A stretch of DNA of 37,084 bases from an uncultured Alistipes sp. Its GTDB lineage: Bacteria; Bacteroidota; Bacteroidia; Bacteroidales; Rikenellaceae. Below the pieces are notes generated by a model. The model searched no databases, was not told the DNA's origin, and saw only the letters and a program-made list of their open reading frames with translations. Shown piece after piece: positions 9,197 to 16,741 of the stretch (within the stretch, counting starts at the first letter, position 1; every line of letters begins with the position of its first letter). Position numbers and translations under genes: made by a program. Location: assembly GCA_958449275.1 (NCBI GenBank), contig CAUDHE010000011.1, forward strand, positions 1 through 37,084, written 5' to 3'.

Positions 9197-9239
9197 TACT
9201 TCGGGCGTTGTGCTCCGAATAAAGTATATAATCGCGGTT

Positions 9240-10082
9240 TTATTTCAGTATTTCTCGTATTTTGTTGGCTTTGCTCATGGCTTCGAGCAGTCCTTCGCGG
9301 TCGTCGCGTTCGATCATGCGACGCAGGATCTGCAACTGGTGTATGTGTTCGCGCAACACGTCGAGCACGTTGTATTTGTTGCCCAGAAATATGGGCGCCC
9401 ACGTCTGCGGCAGACTCTTGGCCAGACGCACCGTGCTCTCGAAACCTCCGCCCGCCAGGTCGAATATGTGTTCCTCTTCGCGCTCCTTTTCCAATACGGT
9501 CAGCGCCAGCGCGAACGAGGTTATGTGCGATATGTGCGAAACGTATGCGCAGTGGGTGTCCTGCTCCTCGGCCGACATATAGCGTATGGGCATCCCGAGC
9601 GTGCGATAGATCTGCTCCACCGCGGCCAGGGCGTCGGTATCCGAACGTTCGCTGTCGCATATCACCACCGTGCGTCCCGCGAAAGCTCCGTGTTCGGCGG
9701 CTTCGGGACCGCTGTTTTCGGTACCCCACATGGGATGCGTGGCTACGAGCCGTCCGCGATTGGGGTGCATGGCGGTGACCTCGCACAGCTCCTGCTTGGT
9801 GGAGCCCATGTCCATCACGATCCGGTCGGGACGTATGCGGTTGAGGATCTTGACGGCCATCACGGGGATGGTGTCGACGGGAGTCGCCAGCACGATGAGA
9901 TCGCTTTCGGCGATAGCCTCGTCCAAAGTCACGATGCGGTCGACCAGACCGAGGTCGAGGGCGCGGCGAGCGCTCGATTCCGAGCGCTCGATCCCCATGA
10001 CGCATTCGCTCAGCCCCTTGTCCTTAAGACTCAGGGCGAACGAACCTCCGATAAGGCCCAAACCTATTACGGTCGTTTTCAT
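9240..10082 (-). CDS. tyrA: Prephenate dehydrogenase
   Basis: Oxidises prephenate to 4-hydroxyphenylpyruvate with NAD(P)+ in tyrosine synthesis. The 280-residue protein begins with the nucleotide-binding VIGLGLIGGSFAL motif (residues 5-17). It then shows VLATPVDTIPVM, the MDMGSTK turn, ATHPMWGTENSG and the helical-domain segment AYVSHISHITSFALA, all typical of TyrA. There is no ACT or chorismate mutase domain; mutase activity is supplied by the downstream bifunctional enzyme. It lies 12 bases after the aminotransferase gene, in the same operon. Confidence 0.95.
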   Translation of the reverse strand: MKTTVIGLGLIGGSFALSLKDKGLSECVMGIERSESSARRALDLGLVDRIVTLDEAIAESDLIVLATPVDTIPVMAVKILNRIRPDRIVMDMGSTKQELCEVTAMHPNRGRLVATHPMWGTENSGPEAAEHGAFAGRTVVICDSERSDTDALAAVEQIYRTLGMPIRYMSAEEQDTHCAYVSHISHITSFALALTVLEKEREEEHIFDLAGGGFESTVRLAKSLPQTWAPIFLGNKYNVLDVLREHIHQLQILRRMIERDDREGLLEAMSKANKIREILK

Positions 10083-10094
10083 ATTCGCACGGCG

Positions 10095-11273
10095 TTATTT
10101 CGAAAAACGCGTCTTCACGCGCTGAGCAGCCTCGGCCAGACGCTCCTCGGGCATGCAGAGCGAGATGCGGATGAACTTGTTTCCCTCACTGCCGAAGATT
10201 CCGCCCGGGGTGACGAACACGTCGCATTCGTCGAGCACCTTGTCCGAGAATGCGAAGCAGTCGCCCTCGAAATCGGCGGGCATGGCGGCCCATACGAACA
10301 GACCCGCCTGTCCTTTCTTATAGGTGCATCCCAGTGCGTCGAGAAGCTCGTAACCGCGTGCCTCGCGTGCGTAGTAGGTGGCGTTCAATTCGTCGAACCA
10401 CTCGTTGCCGAGCGCCAAAGCCTCGGCCGCCGCGGCCTGTACGGGGTAGAACATACCCGAGTCCATGTTGCTCTTGAAACGCAGTATGTCGCTCAGTATG
10501 TCGGCGCGGCCCACGACGGCGCCCACGCGCCAGCCCGCCATGCTGTGGCCCTTGCTGGTAGAGTTCATCTCGATGGCGACGTCCCATGCGCCCGGCACCG
10601 AGAGGATGCTGAGCTGGAGATTGTTGCGCACGAAGCTGTAGGGGTTGTCGTGTACCAGCAGGATGTTGTGTTTACCCGCGAAAGCTACCAGTTTTTCGAA
10701 TAGCTCGACAGTGGGGTGGGTACCCGTCGGCATGTTGGGATAGTTGACGAACATGAGCTTCACACGGCTGAGGTCCTGCTTTTCCATCTCGTCGAAATCG
10801 GGGTAGAAATCGTTCTCGGCCTTGAGGGCGTATTCGGCCACTTCGCCGCCCGCGAGCGTCACGGCTGCGCGATAGGTGGGGTAGCCCGGGTTGGGTACCA
10901 GCACCTTGTCGCCTTCGTCGAGGAACGCCATGCAGATGTGCATGATTCCCTCTTTCGAACCCAGCAGGGGAAGCACCTCGTTTTTGGGATTGAGTTTCAC
11001 TCCGTACCACTTCTCGTACCAGTCGGCGTATGCGCCGCGCAGCAGATCGCTGCCGTTGTAGGGCTGGTATGCGTGCACGTCGGGACGCTGCGCCTCCTTG
11101 CCCAGACGGTCGATGACGCTTTTGTGAGGCGGCATGTCGGGGCTGCCGATTCCGAGACTGATGATGTCGCGGCCCGCCTTGCGGAGCTCGGCTATTTCGC
11201 GGTTCTTCTTCGAAAAGTAATACTCTTTGATGCAATCCATTCTGTGTGAAGGTGCGATCTCTACCTTTGCCAT
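10095..11273 (-). CDS. PLP-dependent aminotransferase (probable aromatic / aspartate type)
   Basis: A 392-residue class I/II fold-type I aminotransferase. Lys241 in NSTSKGHSMAGWRVG is the expected Schiff-base lysine; YPNMPTG (N180), HDNPYSFV (D209, Y212) and FIRISL (carboxylate-binding Arg) are also present. The protein resembles the LL-diaminopimelate/aspartate aminotransferase group. Its position between pheA and tyrA suggests that here it transaminates phenylpyruvate and 4-hydroxyphenylpyruvate in the last step of Phe and Tyr synthesis; that is inferred from context, not from a specificity motif. It is 30 bases from pheA and 12 from tyrA. Confidence 0.88.
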   Translation of the reverse strand: MAKVEIAPSHRMDCIKEYYFSKKNREIAELRKAGRDIISLGIGSPDMPPHKSVIDRLGKEAQRPDVHAYQPYNGSDLLRGAYADWYEKWYGVKLNPKNEVLPLLGSKEGIMHICMAFLDEGDKVLVPNPGYPTYRAAVTLAGGEVAEYALKAENDFYPDFDEMEKQDLSRVKLMFVNYPNMPTGTHPTVELFEKLVAFAGKHNILLVHDNPYSFVRNNLQLSILSVPGAWDVAIEMNSTSKGHSMAGWRVGAVVGRADILSDILRFKSNMDSGMFYPVQAAAAEALALGNEWFDELNATYYAREARGYELLDALGCTYKKGQAGLFVWAAMPADFEGDCFAFSDKVLDECDVFVTPGGIFGSEGNKFIRISLCMPEERLAEAAQRVKTRFSK

Positions 11274-11303
11274 AATCGTTTTTCGTTAGATGTTATTATT
11301 CGG

Positions 11304-12134
11304 TTATATTTTATGTTCGTCGTTGTGCAGACCGCTGCGATACACGCCGTAGACGTGTACCTCTTCGGCAGCCTCCTGCAAGCGGTCGAGGTTGCGTATG
11401 TAGTCGTCGAGGCATCCGAATTCGAGGTCGATGTGGAACAGATAGTGCCACGGCTCGCTGGGAATGGGATACGATTGCAGTTTCGAGAGGTTGATGCCCT
11501 GCAACTGGCTGAGCGCGCGCAGCAGCGACCCTTCGCGGTGGTCGGTCTTGAAGTAGAGCGACGCCTTGTCGGCCTGCGGGTCGATGTTGTGGTCGTGGCG
11601 CTTGAGCACCATGAAGCGCGTGTAGTTGCTCTTTATGGTGTTGATCTCGGGGGCGATGATCTTCAGCCCGAACATCTCGGCCGCCAGTTCGCTCGCCACG
11701 GCCGCCGTGTGGCGCAGCCCCTTCTCGGCTATGTGGCGCGCGCTGAGGGCCGTATCCTCCGATTCGATGAGCTTCCAGGGGCGGACGTCCAGATAGTCGA
11801 TACATTGCAGCAGGGCCATGGGGTGCGACTCCACCTCGCGGATGTCGTCCAACCCGACGTCGGGCAGCACCATCAGGTTCTGCTTTATGGGCAGATAGAT
11901 CTCGCCCGCCACCTGAAGGTTGGCGTCCTGCAGGATGCTGTAATTGGCTATGATCGACCCCGCGATGGAGTTCTCGATGGCCATCATGCCCATGTCGGCG
12001 TCGCCGCGTTTGACGGCGGCGGCCACGCCTCGGAATGTGTCCTGAGGCATTATGTCGATATCGCGGCCGAAATATTCGTTGGCCGCTATGTGGTGGAAGC
12101 ACCCTTCGTAACCCTGTATGGCGATCTTCAGCAT
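11304..12134 (-). CDS. pheA: Prephenate dehydratase with ACT domain
   Basis: Converts prephenate to phenylpyruvate. The 276-residue monofunctional form has the catalytic domain at 1-180 (IENS at 53-56, YTRF at 171-174) and a C-terminal ACT domain at about 193-270. The ACT motifs are GSLLRAL in place of GALxxxL, and LSKLQSYP in place of the ESRP-containing phenylalanine-binding motif, so feedback binding may differ from the enterobacterial enzyme. It is the first structural gene of the operon. Its ATG lies 14 bases beyond the T run of a leader terminator, so its transcription should depend on read-through of the attenuator. Confidence 0.95.
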   Translation of the reverse strand: MLKIAIQGYEGCFHHIAANEYFGRDIDIMPQDTFRGVAAAVKRGDADMGMMAIENSIAGSIIANYSILQDANLQVAGEIYLPIKQNLMVLPDVGLDDIREVESHPMALLQCIDYLDVRPWKLIESEDTALSARHIAEKGLRHTAAVASELAAEMFGLKIIAPEINTIKSNYTRFMVLKRHDHNIDPQADKASLYFKTDHREGSLLRALSQLQGINLSKLQSYPIPSEPWHYLFHIDLEFGCLDDYIRNLDRLQEAAEEVHVYGVYRSGLHNDEHKI

Positions 12135-12148
12135 CCGTCTTGTCGGTT

Positions 12149-12183
12149 AAAAAAAATCCTGACCTCGCAGCGGCGGTCAGGAT
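12149..12183 (-). terminator. Attenuator terminator in the pheA leader
   Basis: On the minus strand ATCCTGACC (12183-12175) pairs perfectly with GGTCAGGAT (12164-12156) around a 10-base loop. Eight T residues follow directly (12156-12149). It lies between a promoter and the first gene of the operon, the position expected of a conditional terminator. Confidence 0.92.
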
Positions 12184-12246
12184 CAATATCACTCGTTCAT
12201 GAAATCTTCACAGTTTAGCATATCGTATCCCGACCGTTCGCACGGT
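12174..12246 (-). promoter_or_regulatory. Antiterminator and pause hairpin of the Phe/Tyr attenuator
   Basis: The segment CGGTCGGGAT (12236-12227), which encodes the end of the leader peptide, can pair with ATCCTGACCG (12183-12174). That gives 10 bp with one G-U and uses the whole 5' arm of the terminator, so the two structures exclude each other. The same segment can instead pair upstream as ACCGT-GCGA-ACGGT (12246-12233), a hairpin with a GNRA tetraloop. A ribosome stalled in the aromatic codons would free the segment for antitermination. A ribosome at the stop codon (12217-12215) would cover it and allow termination. Confidence 0.8.
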
Positions 12247-12286
12247 AATAATAAAATCGCTTGAAAAAGAAGAAATTCATGTTCAT
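12215..12286 (-). CDS. Phe/Tyr-rich leader peptide of the aromatic operon
   Basis: A 23-codon reading frame starting MNMN, then FFFF, KR, F and YYY, and ending TIC before a TAA stop. Eight of ten consecutive codons (5-14) specify Phe or Tyr; no Trp codon occurs. It starts about 30 bases downstream of the predicted transcription start and ends 31 bases before the terminator stem. Composition and position are those of an attenuator leader peptide for a Phe/Tyr operon: its translation rate, not its product, would be the signal. There is no strong Shine-Dalgarno sequence, as is usual in Bacteroidetes. Confidence 0.88.
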   Translation of the reverse strand: MNMNFFFFKRFYYYRANGRDTIC

Positions 12287-12321
12287 ATTCTCGTTGTCGG
12301 CGGTCTTTCCCGCTTCGGGTA

Positions 12322-12353
12322 CAAATATATCGCAAATCGTCGACATATCAAAA
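12322..12353 (-). promoter_or_regulatory. Promoter of the aromatic amino-acid operon
   Basis: On the minus strand TTTTG (12353-12349) is followed after 19 bases by TATATTTG (12329-12322), a full match to the Bacteroidetes -33/-7 pattern. It predicts a start near 12315 and a leader of about 180 bases before pheA. Confidence 0.8.
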
Positions 12354-12468
12354 TTCGCGGCGAATAAATATGCGGAAAATTATTCAAATTATTTCATAAT
12401 GCACTCTCTTCGCGATGCGGACGTCGGCGGCATGTGCGGGCAACGGTGTGATGTTCAGTGTTGTGCGG

Positions 12469-13074
12469 TTACAACTCCCGCAGGTCGACTATGCCGTTCA
12501 TGACGGCATAAATGGTAAGGCGGCCGATCGATCGCGAGCCTATTTTCTCGCATATGTTGCGTCGGTGGAATATGACCGTGGCCGACGATATGTTCAGCCG
12601 ATCGGCTATCTCCTTGTTTATATATCCCTTGACGGCGAGCGCGAGCACATCCTTTTCGCGCGGCGACAGCAGTTCGGCATACTCTTTTTCGGCGTGCGGA
12701 CGCATGCCGTGGGCAGCATGTGCGGCGTTGTGAATGGCGAGGAAGGTCTTGAGCAGGTCGCGTTCGGGACGGCGCGTGTCCACGGTGCGGAATTCGGCGG
12801 GGATTCCTTCGGCTTCGCCGTCGACGAGCACTATGCAGCGACGGTGCTGCGGGGCGAAGAAAGGCAGATCGGCGGCGAGTATCTCTGCCGACACGAAGTA
12901 GTGGATGGCCGTATGCGGGTCGTCTGCTTCGAATTCCTCCATCGAGTTGTAGGAGGCTATCTCCACGTTGCGGAACACGTCGACGAACGGGGCTATGTCG
13001 GCCAGTATGGCGCGCATGGCCAGACAGCACAGCGAATTGGGGTGTATGACCGCTATTTTGGGTTTGACTTCCAT
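12469..13074 (-). CDS. LuxR/NarL-type transcriptional regulator with degenerate receiver domain
   Basis: A 201-residue DNA-binding regulator. Residues 135-195 form a LuxR helix-turn-helix (LLSPREKDVLALAVKGYINKEIADRLNIS, then TVIFHRRNICEKIGS). Residues 1-125 look like a response-regulator receiver (KIAVIHPNSL), but where the phospho-acceptor Asp is expected the sequence is AIHYFVS. Phosphorylation control is therefore doubtful. It is divergent from a TonB-dependent receptor 198 bases away, and GTAATGC half-sites occur in both promoter regions. It probably controls that receptor and itself, though the signal is unknown. The ATG lies only six bases after its -7 box. Confidence 0.85.
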   Translation of the reverse strand: MEVKPKIAVIHPNSLCCLAMRAILADIAPFVDVFRNVEIASYNSMEEFEADDPHTAIHYFVSAEILAADLPFFAPQHRRCIVLVDGEAEGIPAEFRTVDTRRPERDLLKTFLAIHNAAHAAHGMRPHAEKEYAELLSPREKDVLALAVKGYINKEIADRLNISSATVIFHRRNICEKIGSRSIGRLTIYAVMNGIVDLREL

Positions 13075-13079
13075 CGTTG

Positions 13080-13110
13080 CAAAGATAAGATAATTAACCG
13101 TAATGCAAAA
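13080..13110 (-). promoter_or_regulatory. Promoter of the LuxR-type regulator
   Basis: Minus-strand TTTTG (13110-13106), an 18-base gap, then TATCTTTG (13087-13080), an exact -7 box. The start codon at 13074 is so close that the mRNA should be leaderless or nearly so. A GTAATGC half-site (13100-13106) touches the -33 element. Confidence 0.7.
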
Positions 13111-13126
13111 CTATAATAAATGATAG

Positions 13127-13157
13127 TTGATGCGCTTGCGCGGGGAGAGTACCTTTG
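13127..13157 (+). promoter_or_regulatory. Promoter of the TonB-dependent receptor
   Basis: TTG (13127-13129), 20 bases, then TACCTTTG (13150-13157), an exact Bacteroidetes -7 box. Transcription should start near 13163, giving a leader of about 110 bases. Confidence 0.7.
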
Positions 13158-13183
13158 CATTGCGGTTTCGGGGACTTGGATGC

Positions 13184-13249
13184 GTAATGCCGCAGGCATT
13201 ACTATCTTCGGCGGCTCGCGCAAAGCGCCCCCCCCAGCAGCCGAAGATA
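13184..13249 (+). promoter_or_regulatory. Structured leader and possible operator of the TonB-dependent receptor
   Basis: GTAATGCC-GCA-GGCATTAC (13184-13202) is a perfect 8-bp inverted repeat. It is followed immediately by TATCTTCGGC (13203-13212), which pairs with GCCGAAGATA (13240-13249). GCGC-AAA-GCGC (13218-13228) and a run of eight C (13228-13235) lie in between. The first repeat could be a DNA operator for the divergent LuxR-type protein, and the second an RNA element 24 bases before the start codon. No conserved cobalamin-riboswitch segment was recognised. Confidence 0.45.
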
Positions 13250-13272
13250 AATTTATATTAATAAGTCTTACG

Positions 13273-15585
13273 ATGAAATTATTGTTCATTTTCGCACTGT
13301 TCGTCCTGTCGGGCGGCGTTTGCCATGACTGTTATTCTGCCGAGCGTCCCGACAGCTTGTATGCCGTATACGGCGGCGAGGTGCAGGACGAGCGTCGCAT
13401 AGATGCGGTGGTGGTCTCGACCGACATGCCCAAGTCGTACATCGACAAGAAGCATATCCCCGTGGCGGTGTCGCGGCTGCGCAGCGAGGATCTGGAGCGG
13501 GAACGCGTATTGTCGATAAAGGATCTCACGGCCATAGTGCCCAACTTCTACCAGCCCGACTACGGGTCGAAAATGACCTCGTCGATATACGTCCGCGGAT
13601 TCGGCGCGCGCATCGACCAGCCGGTCATAGGCGTCAGCGTCGACGGCGTTCCCTACCTTAACAAGAACAACTACGATTTCGACATGCTCGACGTGGCGGC
13701 TGTCGAGATGCTTCGCGGCCCGCAGGGCACTCTTTTCGGGCGAAATACCATGGGCGGCCAGCTCAATATCTATACTCTCTCGCCGCGGACGATACGTCGA
13801 GGCAGCCATGCCGTGCGTGCCTCGGCTGAATACGGTTCGGGCAATACGGTTCGGGCGCGGGCGTCGTATTATCGCAACGGATCGGGCCGTTGGGGATATA
13901 TGGCGGGCGGTTATTACACCCGCACCGACGGATTCTTCGACAATCTGTACGACGGCAGCCGTTGCGACTACGGTCGGAGCGGCGGCGGACGCGTGCGCGT
14001 GGCGGGCGACCTCGGCCGCGGATGGACGCTCGACAATACTCTGTCGGTCGGATACGACGACGAGGGGGGATATGCCTACTCTCTCTACGATGTCGAGACC
14101 GGTGCGGTGCACGGTGTCGATTACAATTCGCCGAGCGGCTACGAACGCCTGACGGTCACCGACGGTATGATAGTGCGGCGGCGCGGTCCGAAAACGGAGT
14201 TCAGCAGTACGACGGGTTACCAATTCACCCACGACCGAATGAATATCGACAATGATTTCACATCGGCGTCGCTCTTCACGCTCTTGCAGGAGCAGCACGA
14301 ACACGCTCTGACGGAGGATCTGGTATTGCGTACATATGATGCCGGTCGGCGCTGGCAGTGGATCACGGGAGCCTACGGATTTTACAAGAGCCTGAGGATG
14401 AATGCTCCCGTCACGTTCCTTCAGGACGGTATCGACCGTTTGATATTGTCGGCGGCCAACAAGGGCATTCAGAGCGTGATGCCGTTCGCGCGGCTGGAGC
14501 TGGAGGAGTCGCAGTTCGACATAGCGAGCAATTTCGACATTCCCGCCTACGGATTGGCCGTCTATCACGAATCGTCGTTTCGTGCGGGCCGACGGTGGCG
14601 ATTCACGGCGGGTCTGCGCCTCGATTACGAGTCGACGAGGATGGATTACGACAATTACACTGCCGTGAATTACCGTCTTGCGCCCATGATGCAGGACTAT
14701 AATAAGGTGGAGGTTCCCTTTGCGGGACGCGAGAAGCTCGACTGGCTGGAGGTGCTGCCCAAATTCGCAGTCAATTTCACCACTGGCGCGGGCGATCTCT
14801 ACGCCACGGTGACACGCGGCTATAAGGCGGGAGGCTTCAATACGCAGATATTTTCGGATATTCTCCAGAACAAGATGATGACCGAAATGATGTCGCAGAT
14901 GCGTCCCCGTGCGGGTGTCGAGTCGCCTTACGATGCGGCGGCGGTGACCACGTACGATCCCGAATACAGTTGGAACTATGAGGCGGGAGGCCACCTGCGT
15001 CTGGCCGAAGGCCTTTTGTACGTCGATTTCGCGGCTTTCTGGATCGAGTGCCGCGACCAGCAGCTGACTGTATTTCCCGAGGGTACGGCGACGGGCCGTA
15101 TGATGTCGAACGCGGGGCGTTCGCGCAGCCGCGGTGCCGAGCTGTCGGTGAATCTGCTGCCCCTGCGCGATCTGTCGATCAGGGGCAATTACGGATATAC
15201 CAACGCCGAGTTCGTGGAGTTCGACGACGGCGAAGCCGATTATGCGGGCAACTGTCTGCCTTACGCTCCGCAGCATACCGTCGCAGCGGGTGTGTCGTAC
15301 GATTGGCGCACGGGCAGGCGAGCGGTGGATCGCGTCGTTTTCGACTGCACGTGGCAGGGGGCGGGCAAGATATATTGGAACGAGAGCAATTCGCTGTCGC
15401 AGAATTTCTATTCGCAGTTGGGAGCCTCGGTGAAACTCTGCCACGGCGATTTCTCGCTTACGTTGTGGGGCCGCAACCTTTTGAACGAAGATTTTTACAC
15501 CTTCTATTTCAAGTCGGTCAACAACAACTTCTTAAGCCGCGGCAAACCGCGCCGCATGGGGGTCACGTTGAGTTATGCGATGTAG
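13273..15585 (+). CDS. TonB-dependent outer-membrane receptor
   Basis: A 770-residue outer-membrane transporter. A signal peptide (about 1-20) is followed by a plug domain at about 50-170 (IPVAVSRLRSEDL, SIYVRGFGARIDQPVIGVSVDGVPY, VEMLRGPQGTLFGRNTMGGQL). A 22-strand barrel extends to the C terminus and includes the late segment LWGRNLLNEDFYTFYF. It lacks the N-terminal carboxypeptidase-like domain of SusC proteins and has no SusD partner, so it resembles siderophore, haem or cobalamin receptors; the substrate is not decided. The last residue is Met rather than the usual Phe. The ATG at 13273 gives a normal signal peptide, but an in-frame ATG at 13179 also lies downstream of the promoter. Likely regulated by the divergent LuxR-type gene. 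Confidence 0.92.
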   Translation: MKLLFIFALFVLSGGVCHDCYSAERPDSLYAVYGGEVQDERRIDAVVVSTDMPKSYIDKKHIPVAVSRLRSEDLERERVLSIKDLTAIVPNFYQPDYGSKMTSSIYVRGFGARIDQPVIGVSVDGVPYLNKNNYDFDMLDVAAVEMLRGPQGTLFGRNTMGGQLNIYTLSPRTIRRGSHAVRASAEYGSGNTVRARASYYRNGSGRWGYMAGGYYTRTDGFFDNLYDGSRCDYGRSGGGRVRVAGDLGRGWTLDNTLSVGYDDEGGYAYSLYDVETGAVHGVDYNSPSGYERLTVTDGMIVRRRGPKTEFSSTTGYQFTHDRMNIDNDFTSASLFTLLQEQHEHALTEDLVLRTYDAGRRWQWITGAYGFYKSLRMNAPVTFLQDGIDRLILSAANKGIQSVMPFARLELEESQFDIASNFDIPAYGLAVYHESSFRAGRRWRFTAGLRLDYESTRMDYDNYTAVNYRLAPMMQDYNKVEVPFAGREKLDWLEVLPKFAVNFTTGAGDLYATVTRGYKAGGFNTQIFSDILQNKMMTEMMSQMRPRAGVESPYDAAAVTTYDPEYSWNYEAGGHLRLAEGLLYVDFAAFWIECRDQQLTVFPEGTATGRMMSNAGRSRSRGAELSVNLLPLRDLSIRGNYGYTNAEFVEFDDGEADYAGNCLPYAPQHTVAAGVSYDWRTGRRAVDRVVFDCTWQGAGKIYWNESNSLSQNFYSQLGASVKLCHGDFSLTLWGRNLLNEDFYTFYFKSVNNNFLSRGKPRRMGVTLSYAM

Positions 15586-15630
15586 TGATGATTTGGATAT
15601 CGCTCACCTTTGCGCTGTCGTCGGACGGCA

Positions 15631-15665
15631 AAAAATATCCCCGAAAGGTCGAACCTTTCGGGGAT
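15631..15665. terminator. Bidirectional terminator between receptor and FKBP genes
   Basis: A 13-bp perfect stem, ATCCCCGAAAGGT and ACCTTTCGGGGAT, around CGA. On the minus strand it is followed by ATTTTTT and on the plus strand by GTTTCGTT, so it can serve both converging genes. Confidence 0.9.
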
Positions 15666-15687
15666 GTTTCGTTCAGGGACCCGAACA

Positions 15688-16689
15688 CTACTCTGCCGCA
15701 GGGGTCTCGGCGGGAGCTTGGGGAACCTCCGCACTCTTTACATCGTGCAGTTCGACCTTGAATTCCAACGCCTCGTTGGGACCGATGGGACCTTGGCCGA
15801 ATGCGCCGTAACCCAGCTCGGCAGGGATCCACAACGTTATTTGGCCGCCTTTGCCCACGAGCTGCATACCCTCGGTCCAGCCTTTGATGACCTGATTGAG
15901 TCCGAACTCGATGGGTTCGCCGCGCTTGTAAGACGAATCGAATACGGTGCCGTCCTTCAGTTTGCCTTCGTAGTCTACCTTCACGATATCGGTGGCCTGA
16001 GGCTTGATATCCGTGTCGCCCGCTTTGTCGATGCGGTAGAGCAGGCCGCTTGCGGTTTTCTGCACGCCGCTCTTTTTCTCTATCTGCGCGAGCCACTCCT
16101 CCGACGCTTTGGCGTTCTCGGCGGGACGCACTACCATGAAATAGTTCTGTATGAAGCGGTAACCATCCTCGGGGCTGATCTTGGCATCGCCGGCCTGGGC
16201 ATCCTCGATGCCTTGAGCGAACCAATAGGTCTGCAACGGCAGGCGGGCGTTGCGAAGGTTGGTACCCATGTCGTAACCGTAGGCGTACGAAACCTCCTTG
16301 CGCTCCTTGTCGTCGGCGAAGATGTCGTTGTCCTCTTGGGCCTTGGTGCTGTCGGCGGCTATTGCGGCCATAAGCTCCTGCATGCGCTTGGGACGCTCCA
16401 TCGAGAAGAAGTTTTCCAGTACTCCGATAGCTTCGTCGTGCTTTTTGTCCTCTTTATCGACTTTGGCGTTCAGGGCCGCTTCGGCGCCGTCGATCATGGC
16501 TTTCATGTCGAATTTCATCTCGGGCATCTGACCCGCTATGCCTTGGCCTATGTCGGCTCCTATGGCATACGACAGCGTATCGAGTTTCGATTTGTCGCCC
16601 TTGGTAATGATCGACGACGATTTGCCGCCGCACGAAACCATCATCGCCGCGAAAACGAGCGCGGCGGCTCCGTAAATAATTTTTTTCAT
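15688..16689 (-). CDS. FKBP-type peptidyl-prolyl isomerase lipoprotein (Mip-like)
   Basis: A 333-residue surface or periplasmic lipoprotein (lipobox ending at Cys20, VSC). The N-terminal helical dimerisation region has two FKBP_N-like segments (LSYAIGADIGQGIAGQMPEM and VSYAYGYDMGTNL). The FKBP domain (about 230-315) shows VKVDYEGKLKDGTVFDSSY, QVIKGWTEGMQLVGKG and WIPAELGYG; the usual catalytic-pocket residues, including Trp in VIKGW, are kept. An Ala/Pro/Glu-rich tail ends the protein. It probably helps fold envelope proteins. It follows a second FKBP gene by 52 bases and closes a three-gene unit. Confidence 0.93.
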   Translation of the reverse strand: MKKIIYGAAALVFAAMMVSCGGKSSSIITKGDKSKLDTLSYAIGADIGQGIAGQMPEMKFDMKAMIDGAEAALNAKVDKEDKKHDEAIGVLENFFSMERPKRMQELMAAIAADSTKAQEDNDIFADDKERKEVSYAYGYDMGTNLRNARLPLQTYWFAQGIEDAQAGDAKISPEDGYRFIQNYFMVVRPAENAKASEEWLAQIEKKSGVQKTASGLLYRIDKAGDTDIKPQATDIVKVDYEGKLKDGTVFDSSYKRGEPIEFGLNQVIKGWTEGMQLVGKGGQITLWIPAELGYGAFGQGPIGPNEALEFKVELHDVKSAEVPQAPAETPAAE

Positions 16690-16741
16690 CTTTCGGTTAA
16701 TTTTATCTGTTGTTTGTTTCCGTTTGCTTTTCCCTGATCGA

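Noticed and set aside
13150..13272. Cobalamin riboswitch ahead of the TonB receptor
   Set aside because: The leader is only about 110 bases and lacks the conserved B12-box sequence. Simple inverted repeats explain its structure.
13279..15444. A 721-codon open frame antisense to the TonB-dependent receptor
   Set aside because: A composition shadow of the receptor gene, with no domain features.
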